Assembly (NCBI GenBank): GCA_964357385.1
Contig: CAYHKW010000044.1
Span: 1-8,427, forward strand
Direction of reading: 5' to 3'
Length of the DNA: 8,427 nucleotides
Source: JAHFJA01 sp964357385
GTDB lineage: Bacteria; Patescibacteriota; Patescibacteriia; JACQRZ01
Positions 1 to 5,405 of this stretch are shown one piece after another; within the stretch, counting starts at the first letter, position 1; every line of letters starts with the position of its first letter. Made by a program: the position numbers and the translations under genes. A model generated the notes under the pieces. That model saw only the letters and a list, made by a program, of their open reading frames with translations, had not been told where the DNA came from and did no database searches.

Positions 1-580
1 AGTCGTGGATAATTTTGAAATATCAACAGGCGAAGAAGACTTAGCATATCGCGAGGAGCTTGAGGGAAAATCACTTGACGAGTTGGTTGTATTGTTACAA
101 AAAACAGACCCGGAAAGTTATGACAATATTGACTTGGACAACAAACGTCGGGTAGTACGGGCGCTGGAGGTGAATCACACAACCGGTCAATCTTTTTTTA
201 AAGAGAAAAAGAAAGGAGAGGCATCATATGATGCCTTGATGTTAGGTATCGACGTATCCCGGGATGAACTGTATCGTCGGATCGACCAGAGAGTGGACGA
301 ACGCATCACAGAGGGGATGATTGAGGAGGTGCAAGAGTTACTTAATGGGGGAGTAGATGAAAAACGTCTTTACGATTTCGGGCAGGAATATCGTTTTTGT
401 TTGCAATATATCCAAGGAGAATGGGAAACCAAAGAAGAAATGGTCCAGCGCCTCAAATATGCCATCCATGGCTTTGCCCGTCGCCAGATGACATGGTTTC
501 GTAAAGATAAGCGTATTGTGTGGGTAAAGACAAACGAGAAGGCGATAGAAGAAATCCAGAAATTTTTTGTAAAAAAATAA
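1..580 (+). CDS. miaA: tRNA dimethylallyltransferase, C-terminal part (5' end outside window)
   Basis: MiaA transfers a dimethylallyl group to N6 of A37 in tRNAs that read codons starting with U. The open frame runs from base 2 to the TAA at 578-580. The GTG at base 5 is not a credible start, because the nucleotide-binding P-loop and first half of the enzyme are missing and the frame stays open to the window edge (in-frame Val codon before it). Visible family motifs are DNKRRVVRALEV followed by TTGQSF (residues about 45-64 counted from base 5), which is the dimethylallyl-diphosphate/tRNA-binding stretch, and the C-terminal FARRQMTWFRKDKRIVW. The usual 'GYKE' element is replaced by FGQEYRFCLQYIQGEW, which I associate with CPR-type MiaA; that lineage link is inferred. 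It is the only + strand gene and converges on the leftward operon, with a hairpin overlapping its stop. Identity is secure; completeness cannot be judged here. Confidence 0.93.
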   Translation, partial: VVDNFEISTGEEDLAYREELEGKSLDELVVLLQKTDPESYDNIDLDNKRRVVRALEVNHTTGQSFFKEKKKGEASYDALMLGIDVSRDELYRRIDQRVDERITEGMIEEVQELLNGGVDEKRLYDFGQEYRFCLQYIQGEWETKEEMVQRLKYAIHGFARRQMTWFRKDKRIVWVKTNEKAIEEIQKFFVKK

Positions 581-604
581 GACAACAGTGATGCTATTGT
601 CTTA
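571..604 (-). terminator. Rho-independent terminator for the leftward operon, overlapping the miaA stop
   Basis: Bases 578-588 pair with 594-604 (11 positions, one C/A mismatch) around a 5-base loop. Read on the - strand the hairpin is followed at once by seven T (571-577), the classical intrinsic terminator form, 7 bases after the TAG of the 611-1009 gene. On the + strand the stem is followed only by a weak T stretch, so it would stop miaA transcription less well. The tract is also the last codons of miaA. Confidence 0.7.
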
Positions 605-610
605 GTCTAT

Positions 611-1009
611 CTATCGAAAGAAGTAATCAAATGAGACTTTTAAAAATCCCAGACCTACGATAATTGCAGCAACGCCGAGGAAAAGTTTCGGCCCCGCATA
701 CGCGATCTTATCGGCCATTACATCATACCATTTAGTCAAGATTTTCGGTTTTTCTCCCGGTATATCATCTTCGCTGAGATATCCTTTGTTTGGTTTTTTG
801 AGTATCTCAATACCCTTTATGAGTCTAAATACACCCAAAATAATGAATACGATACTGAAGATTGGAGTGATTATATAAATAATCAGCTGTACCTTTAATT
901 GCAGATTGACATGGGACGAAATAAAGGATAGTAACCCCACGTGATCAGCCAATAGTAACAGAAGTCCAAATGCAATGGTTGTCGCTACACTAAGAATCCT
1001 TTTTGACAT
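611..1009 (-). CDS. Small hypothetical membrane protein, three predicted helices
   Basis: This is a 132-residue protein that I cannot assign to a family. Three hydrophobic segments are visible at about residues 4-30, 38-64 and 107-130. They are separated by a hydrophilic loop of about 40 residues containing KKPNKGYLSEDDIPGEKPK. The first segment has a short basic N-terminus (MSKR) and could be either a membrane anchor or an uncleaved signal; no Ala-x-Ala cleavage site stands out. The ATG start is the only reasonable one and no Shine-Dalgarno motif precedes it. It lies 39 bases after gatB on the same strand and ends in TAG just before the operon terminator, so it is probably the last gene of that unit. 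No function can be inferred from gatB proximity. Confidence 0.75.
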   Translation of the reverse strand: MSKRILSVATTIAFGLLLLLADHVGLLSFISSHVNLQLKVQLIIYIITPIFSIVFIILGVFRLIKGIEILKKPNKGYLSEDDIPGEKPKILTKWYDVMADKIAYAGPKLFLGVAAIIVGLGFLKVSFDYFFR

Positions 1010-1048
1010 GTTTTTGAAAAGAATTACTGAAACCGTTTGTAGATAATC

Positions 1049-2566
1049 TTACTGAGCAAGCAACCCCTTCAAAATATCCTTCACCATCTCTGGCTGTGCT
1101 TTTCCTTTCGATTCCTTCATCACCTGACCGACAAGGAACATGAGTACGTTTTCTTTTCCTGATTTGTATTCAGTAACCACTTTTTCGTTTGCGTCAATGA
1201 TTTTTTGGCAGAGTTCCTTAATAAGTCCTTCATCGCTTACCTGCTCAAGCCCTTTTTCTTTGATAATTGAATCGGGATCAAGACCTGTTTCGATCATTTC
1301 CAGAAGTACTTCTTGTGCGCCGGTGCTGTTAATTTTCTTTTCTGCAATACGGGCAACTAATTGTGCAAAATTTTCCGCAGTAACCTTCGTATCAGTAATG
1401 TCAATCTTCTTATCATTGAGTACGGCCATAAAACGGTTCAAAAGCCAGTTGGCGAGCAGTTGGTAGGCACGGTTTCCTAGTTCTTCGTTGTGGTTGCCGT
1501 CTGTATTCATCCATTCTGCTAGTTCAGAGGTAGATTTTTCAAAATAGTTCGACAAATCCTTATCGTCAACCAAAATCCGCGCATCAGCAGGGCTGATGGC
1601 ATACTCACTCACCAATCGTACTCGTCGGTTTGCCGGCAGTTCAGGAAGGCTTGCTTTGAGTGCCGCAATATCATCGAGTGAAAAGTGAAGCGGGGGAAGG
1701 TCTGGTTCAGGAAAGTATTTGTAATCATGCGCCTCTTCCTTGCCTCGCTGCATCGTGGTGAGTTGCTTGTGCTCATCCCAGCCAACCGTTATTTTATTTT
1801 TTCGTGTAGAAGTCTCACCGCCGGAAATAAAATCCTGATAGAGACGCTCTGCTTCATAGGTCAAAGCCGCCTCAACTGATTTGAAGGAGTTGAGGTTTTT
1901 GATTTCAGAGATAGGGGTGCTTACCCGTATACCATTTTGTTCAAGCTGAACCGAGACGTTTGCATCACAGCGCAGATGCCCTTTTTCCATGTCTGCCTCT
2001 GATGCGCCTAAGTATCGGGAAATGAGGCGCAACTCATGCAAAAAAAGTTTTGCTTCAAGAGGAGAGGCAATGTCAGGCTCAGTAACGATTTCCATGAGCG
2101 GAGTTCCGCCACGATTGTAGTCAACAAGAGAGCTACCGCCATCATGAATCAGCTTTGCTGCGTCCTCTTCCATGTGAAGACGATTGAAGCGGATGTGGGC
2201 GGATGTACGTTGACCTTCGGGAGCGCCAGTGATCTCAATATCGATATATCCGTCTTTACCCACTGGCTGATCATATTGTGAAATTTGATAGCCTTTGGGG
2301 AGATCAGGGTAAAAATAGTTTTTGCGGTCAAACTTTGAAAGGGGATTGATGGTGCATTGCAACGCTAAGGCCATACGAGCCCCTTTATTGATCGCTTCGC
2401 CGTTGATGACGGGCAATGTACCGGGATGACCTAAACAAATAGGGCAGATGAGAGTGTTTGGCTCGGCACCTTGTGCATCATTTGAGCAACGACAAAACAT
2501 CTTTGATGCAGTATTGAGCTGCACGTGGATTTCAAGACCAATGGTGGTGTCGTAGGGAAGAGGCAT
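1049..2566 (-). CDS. gatB: Asp-tRNA(Asn)/Glu-tRNA(Gln) amidotransferase subunit B
   Basis: GatB is the kinase/tRNA-binding subunit of GatCAB. It activates the misacylated Glu- or Asp-tRNA with ATP so that ammonia from GatA can convert it to Gln- or Asn-tRNA. The 505-residue product is full length. It opens with TTIGLEIHVQLNT and carries the four zinc-ligand cysteines C25, C27, C41 and C44 (CRC...CPIC). Further family signatures are YPDLPKGYQISQYDQP, HMEEDAAKL, DYNRGGTPLMEIVTEPD, GHLRCDANVSV, and DYKYFPEPDLPPL. The C-terminal third is the YqeY-like helical tail that contacts the tRNA elbow, ending with FLVGQVMKESKGKAQP. GatA and GatC are not in the window. It starts 18 bases after the preceding membrane gene, without a Shine-Dalgarno motif. 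Its presence suggests the cell makes Gln-tRNA and/or Asn-tRNA by transamidation. Confidence 0.97.
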   Translation of the reverse strand: MPLPYDTTIGLEIHVQLNTASKMFCRCSNDAQGAEPNTLICPICLGHPGTLPVINGEAINKGARMALALQCTINPLSKFDRKNYFYPDLPKGYQISQYDQPVGKDGYIDIEITGAPEGQRTSAHIRFNRLHMEEDAAKLIHDGGSSLVDYNRGGTPLMEIVTEPDIASPLEAKLFLHELRLISRYLGASEADMEKGHLRCDANVSVQLEQNGIRVSTPISEIKNLNSFKSVEAALTYEAERLYQDFISGGETSTRKNKITVGWDEHKQLTTMQRGKEEAHDYKYFPEPDLPPLHFSLDDIAALKASLPELPANRRVRLVSEYAISPADARILVDDKDLSNYFEKSTSELAEWMNTDGNHNEELGNRAYQLLANWLLNRFMAVLNDKKIDITDTKVTAENFAQLVARIAEKKINSTGAQEVLLEMIETGLDPDSIIKEKGLEQVSDEGLIKELCQKIIDANEKVVTEYKSGKENVLMFLVGQVMKESKGKAQPEMVKDILKGLLAQ

Positions 2567-2584
2567 GAGAGATGCAAAACGTAA

Positions 2585-3340
2585 TTATACCTTTGTTGTT
2601 TCCTGGACGGGCGTTGTTTTGACATTATGAAAAAAAACAAGATCGGCAGCAAGTGCGAATAGTCCTACAAAAAATGCGCCTATCATTGATATTGTACTTG
2701 CGAATAACATCCAAAGTGCATGGGATGTTACGCCAGTATTTGTCTGATCAAAGATATATAGAATAATTTTCTCTGGAATGTCGGTGACAAATGAGAAAAC
2801 AACAAAGATGATCATCAATAATATCATTCGTCCTAGCACTGCCCAAAACCTGCCCTTTACTAATTCCTTACTTGTTTTTAACGCTTTCAAACCATGCTGG
2901 TTATCAATCAATAAGGTATACTGAGCAAATTGATACCATGTTAAGAACATAATACCAGGGATGATAAGCAATAAAAACCCTATTCCAATAATAAGGCTTG
3001 AAAATATAGAAACAAACAAGAATGACAATATGAGTTTAGTGGTCGATAGGGTATTGGTATACTCTTGTCCATAGCCTGTCCATAAAATACGTGTTGCTGT
3101 TACGTAAATGTGGCTGTAAAAATAGGCCAGCAAAAGAAGTCCTAACAAGGTTAGTACTATTGAGAGCGCCATGTTAGGAACCCACATAGCGGGGAAGGTT
3201 TCATCGGCTACAAGGATTAGCAGGTTTCCAATAACAATAAAAATCAAAGACAGCCATGTTTTCTTCCATAAATCACGTAATTGTTGTGTAAACAAAACCC
3301 ACCCTTTTGAGGTGATGTCCATGGTGGCAAGCAAAGCCAT
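2585..3340 (-). CDS. Polytopic membrane protein, resembling the GPDP-membrane-domain/DUF975-type families
   Basis: This is a 251-residue protein with about six hydrophobic segments, near residues 28-45, 52-78, 100-120, 121-138, 168-190 and 208-238. The central stretch LLLIIPGIMFLTWYQFAQY, then ALKTSKELVKGRFWAVLG, matches a pattern I know from bacterial membrane families annotated as glycerophosphodiester-phosphodiesterase membrane domain or DUF975: a helix, 'IPGI', an aromatic-rich turn, 'AL..S..L.KGR.W'. This is a recollected resemblance, not a search result. No catalytic domain is attached, so an enzyme activity should not be assumed. The start is uncertain: ATG at 3340 is used here, but ATG at 3322 (MDITSKGW) is also plausible, and neither has a Shine-Dalgarno motif. 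It sits 23 bases after rplA and 18 bases before gatB, inside the operon. Confidence 0.8.
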   Translation of the reverse strand: MALLATMDITSKGWVLFTQQLRDLWKKTWLSLIFIVIGNLLILVADETFPAMWVPNMALSIVLTLLGLLLLAYFYSHIYVTATRILWTGYGQEYTNTLSTTKLILSFLFVSIFSSLIIGIGFLLLIIPGIMFLTWYQFAQYTLLIDNQHGLKALKTSKELVKGRFWAVLGRMILLMIIFVVFSFVTDIPEKIILYIFDQTNTGVTSHALWMLFASTISMIGAFFVGLFALAADLVFFHNVKTTPVQETTKV

Positions 3341-3363
3341 AGAAAGTAAAAATTAAAGAATAA

Positions 3364-4053
3364 CTAATCAATAACGATCATCACCGCAGGACCCATCGTT
3401 GAGCTCATGGTGATGTTTTTGAAGAACGTACCTTTTGCCGTTGAAGGGCGAGCACGTTTTACTGAATCAATGAATGTCTTATAGTTTTCCAAAAGCTGTT
3501 CGTCAGTAAAAGAAAGTTTGCCGACTGCTTGGTGGATGTTTGCTGAGGAGTCGTTACGGAAGTCCACCTTACCTTTTTTAGCATTTTCAACTGCCTGTTT
3601 TATGTTGTTGGTAACGGTATCGTTCTTTGGTGAAGGCATGAGACCGCGGGGACCAAGAACTTTTGCGATTACCGCCATGTTTTTCATCATGTCAGGAGTA
3701 GCGATGGCTACATCAAAATCAGCTTTACCCGTCTTTTTGATCTCTTCAATAAGATCCTTGTCGCCAGCAACATCGGCGCCCGCTGCCTTTGCTTCAGTAA
3801 GTTTTTCACCTTCAGCAAATACGGCAACACGCATGGTTTTACCCGTACCATGGGGCAAGATTACGGATGCACGCACCAGCTGGTCGCCTTTGCGAGCGTC
3901 GACACCGGTTCGAATATGCACCTCAAGAGATGCGTCAAATTTTTCAAATGCAATAGATTTGATGAGAGCGATTGCTTCTGCGGCAGGATAGCGCTTTTTT
4001 TCATCGATCTTTGCTAATCCTTCTTGAAACTTCTTGCTTTTGATTCGTACCAT
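3364..4053 (-). CDS. rplA: Large ribosomal subunit protein uL1
   Basis: L1 binds the mobile stalk of 23S rRNA (helices 76-78) and assists release of deacylated tRNA from the E site; in many bacteria it also represses its own mRNA. The 229-residue protein has normal family length. Recognisable parts are the N-terminal VRIKSKKFQEGL, the domain-II signature VLGPRGLMPSPKNDTVT, the segment GKVDFRNDSSANIHQAVGK, and the C-terminal STMGPAVMI. The ATG at 4053 is preferred over the in-frame TTG at 4071: the TTG would add MNHYNY, which is unlike L1 N-termini, and would begin inside the putative L1-binding structure. No Shine-Dalgarno motif precedes the ATG. The stop is TAG. It follows rplK as in most bacteria, but rplJ/rplL do not follow it here. 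Confidence 0.97.
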   Translation of the reverse strand: MVRIKSKKFQEGLAKIDEKKRYPAAEAIALIKSIAFEKFDASLEVHIRTGVDARKGDQLVRASVILPHGTGKTMRVAVFAEGEKLTEAKAAGADVAGDKDLIEEIKKTGKADFDVAIATPDMMKNMAVIAKVLGPRGLMPSPKNDTVTNNIKQAVENAKKGKVDFRNDSSANIHQAVGKLSFTDEQLLENYKTFIDSVKRARPSTAKGTFFKNITMSSTMGPAVMIVID

Positions 4054-4062
4054 ATAATTGTA

Positions 4063-4100
4063 GTGGTTCAATCAGGTCGTTGTTTAATAGACCCTCCCAC
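4063..4100 (-). promoter_or_regulatory. Putative L1-binding autoregulatory site in the rplK-rplA leader
   Basis: Read on the - strand, GTGG (4100-4097) pairs with CCAC (4066-4063), and GGTC (4093-4090) pairs with GACC (4078-4075). The helices are separated by an asymmetric internal loop, GAG on one side and TGATTGAA on the other, with an 11-base apical loop. This two-helix design is the known L1 recognition element. It copies the L1 stalk of 23S rRNA, which in E. coli, as I recall it, has GUGGGAGG on one side and GACCUUGAAAUACCAC on the other. It ends 9 bases before the rplA ATG, so bound L1 would block initiation. Structure seen; function inferred. Confidence 0.72.
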
Positions 4101-4112
4101 GATAAAAAATAA

Positions 4113-4535
4113 TTAATCTTTTACTTCAACGCCCATCTGACGAGCGGTACCTGCAATGATGTTGACTGCTGCGTCCATTGTTTTTGCGTTCAAGTCAGCC
4201 ATTTTGCGCGTTGCAATTGCTTCGAGCTGTGCGCGAGTGATTTTACCTACCTTGATTGATTGAGGCTTTGCTGAGCCTGCAGTGATACCAATTGCTGTTT
4301 TGATCAATTCAGAAGCAGGAGGGGTCTTCAAAACAAATGAGTAGGTGCGATCTTCATATACCGTAATCTCTACCGGGGTGATTTCGTCACGACCTTGCGT
4401 CGCAGCATTATATTTCTGACAGAATTCAGCAATGTTAAGACCATGCTGACCGAGTGCTGGACCAACAGGAGGCGCAGGGGTTGCTTTACCTGCGGGGAGT
4501 GCCAATTTGATGAGTGCTTTTACTTTCTTTGCCAT
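4113..4535 (-). CDS. rplK: Large ribosomal subunit protein uL11
   Basis: L11 binds the GTPase-associated region of 23S rRNA and helps stimulate the elongation-factor GTPases. In species that have RelA it also participates in sensing uncharged tRNA. The 140-residue length is standard. The N-terminal domain shows the proline-rich LPAGKATPAPPVGPALGQHG and NIAEFCQKYNAATQ. The C-terminal rRNA-binding domain shows GSAKPQSIKVGKIT and AAVNIIAGTARQMGVEV. It starts 10 bases after the nusG stop without a Shine-Dalgarno motif and is followed by a 59-base gap holding the putative L1 site. The order nusG-rplK-rplA is the ancestral bacterial order. Confidence 0.98.
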   Translation of the reverse strand: MAKKVKALIKLALPAGKATPAPPVGPALGQHGLNIAEFCQKYNAATQGRDEITPVEITVYEDRTYSFVLKTPPASELIKTAIGITAGSAKPQSIKVGKITRAQLEAIATRKMADLNAKTMDAAVNIIAGTARQMGVEVKD

Positions 4536-4545
4536 ATGGTTGCTA

Positions 4546-5091
4546 TTATGTCTTCTTTACCTGTAAAAAGTCAAGCTCGACAGGGGTTTCACGGCCGAAT
4601 ACCGTTACCAACACCTTAATCTTTCCGCGTGCTTCGTCAATTTCTGCCACTTTACCTTCAAAGCCTTTAAATGGACCATCAGTGATCTGTACCGGGGTTC
4701 CTTCAGACACATCGATCTTATATTTGGGCTCTTCTGCGCCCATACGCTTCATAAGGAACTCGATTTCTTCCTCAGAAACAGGGGTAGGAACCGTGCCGGT
4801 ACCGATAAATCCGGTAACATTAGGGGTGTTACGCACCACATACCATGAATCATCGGTTACAACCATTTCAACAAGCACATAGCCGGGAAAAATCTTTTCA
4901 ATAACGGTTTTTCGCTTTCCGTTCTTGATTTTGATCTTTCGTTCGGTAGGGATAAGGACATTAAAGATAGTGTCTTCCATGTCCATTGATTCAATACGCT
5001 GTTTGAGGTTTCGTACCACATTTTCCTCATATCCTGAGTAGGTGTGGATTGCGTACCAACGTTTTCCTAAATTGGAGGTTTGTTTTGCCAT
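4546..5091 (-). CDS. nusG: Transcription termination/antitermination factor NusG
   Basis: NusG binds the clamp of RNA polymerase to aid elongation, modulates Rho, and links transcription to the leading ribosome. The 181-residue protein has the two standard domains. The NGN domain (about residues 10-115) begins KRWYAIHTYSGYEENVVRNL and contains IFPGYVLVEM and the VRNTPNVTGFIG segment. The KOW domain (about 128-180) begins with GTPVQITDGPFKGFEGKV and ends in LDFLQVKKT. The loop between strands includes a basic patch KIKIKNGKRKTV. There are only 2 bases between the secE stop and the nusG ATG, indicating tight co-expression and possibly translational coupling; no Shine-Dalgarno motif is visible. 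Confidence 0.98.
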   Translation of the reverse strand: MAKQTSNLGKRWYAIHTYSGYEENVVRNLKQRIESMDMEDTIFNVLIPTERKIKIKNGKRKTVIEKIFPGYVLVEMVVTDDSWYVVRNTPNVTGFIGTGTVPTPVSEEEIEFLMKRMGAEEPKYKIDVSEGTPVQITDGPFKGFEGKVAEIDEARGKIKVLVTVFGRETPVELDFLQVKKT

Positions 5092-5093
5092 AG

Positions 5094-5294
5094 TTATTTA
5101 AGCGAAAGAATTTTCTCAAGACCAAAGTTAAAAAGGAGGTCAAGAGCACCCAAAAATATGGCAACAACAAGACTAAATACCACCACAAGGGTCGTATCGC
5201 GAATAACTTGTTTGCGTGTCGGCCAGACGACCAGTTTAAGTTCCTGGTAGGATCCGACGAAGTACTGTTTTATACCGTTGATAATCTTTGCCAT
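5094..5294 (-). CDS. secE: Preprotein translocase subunit SecE
   Basis: SecE is the essential clamp subunit of the SecYEG channel in the cytoplasmic membrane. The 66-residue protein is the short single-helix form: an amphipathic N-terminal helix with the family signature QELKLVVWPTRKQVI (about residues 18-32), then one membrane segment at about residues 35-57 (TLVVVFSLVVAIFLGALDLL). Its position directly before nusG is the conserved bacterial arrangement. The ATG at 5294 lies only 6 bases after a perfect TATAAT, so a transcript from that box would have almost no leader. No tRNA-Trp gene, which often precedes secE, is present. Confidence 0.96.
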   Translation of the reverse strand: MAKIINGIKQYFVGSYQELKLVVWPTRKQVIRDTTLVVVFSLVVAIFLGALDLLFNFGLEKILSLK

Positions 5295-5300
5295 ATGTCT

Positions 5301-5306
5301 ATTATA
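5301..5306 (-). promoter_or_regulatory. Perfect -10 box (TATAAT) for a possibly leaderless secE transcript
   Basis: TATAAT on the - strand is followed by AGACAT and then the secE ATG. A start about 7 bases downstream would fall at or within one base of the ATG. No good -35 hexamer is seen at 16-18 bases; that position lies in the terminator hairpin. The box could therefore be weak or fortuitous in this AT-rich gap. Confidence 0.4.
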
Positions 5307-5310
5307 CTCT

Positions 5311-5336
5311 AAATTAAAAAGCCCCGAGAGGCTTTT
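5311..5336 (-). terminator. Rho-independent terminator after gyrB
   Basis: On the - strand AAAAGCC (5323-5317 paired with 5336-5330) forms a 7-bp stem around a 6-base loop. It ends in five T (5320-5316), then AATTT. It is placed 70 bases after the gyrB stop and is the likely gyrB terminator. It also lies inside the start of any transcript from the promoter at 5349-5377. Confidence 0.65.
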
Positions 5337-5348
5337 GAATGTGCCTTT

Positions 5349-5377
5349 ATAGTAAGGGAAATCGGGGAATTTGTCAA
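5349..5377 (-). promoter_or_regulatory. Sigma-70-type promoter in the gyrB-secE gap
   Basis: A perfect TTGACA (-35, 5377-5372) and TACTAT (-10, 5354-5349) are separated by exactly 17 bases on the - strand. Initiation is expected near 5342. The transcript would run through the hairpin at 5317-5336 before reaching secE, so this is either the main promoter of the secE-nusG-rplK-rplA operon with a structured leader, or an attenuated one. Confidence 0.6.
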
Positions 5378-5405
5378 ATATAGCGGCGGTACCACCAAAA
5401 ATGCC

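Noticed and set aside
5..7. GTG at base 5 as the miaA start
   Set aside because: The N-terminal P-loop half of MiaA would be missing; the gene is simply cut by the left edge.
3518..3991. 157-codon + strand frame opposite rplA
   Set aside because: It is a shadow of a strongly conserved gene on the other strand, with no recognisable protein.
4054..4071. TTG at 4071 as the rplA start
   Set aside because: It would add six residues unlike L1 and start inside the putative L1-binding structure. ATG at 4053 gives the normal N-terminus and length.
4092..4097. GGGAGG as a Shine-Dalgarno for rplA
   Set aside because: It lies about 38 bases before the ATG, too far, and is better explained as part of the L1-binding helix.
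5322..5367. CCCCGA/TCGGGG pairing (5362-5367 with 5322-5327) as an antiterminator
   Set aside because: It is only six pairs over a long loop, and the upstream arm lies before the predicted start of the secE transcript. It could form only in gyrB read-through RNA, which is too weak to claim.
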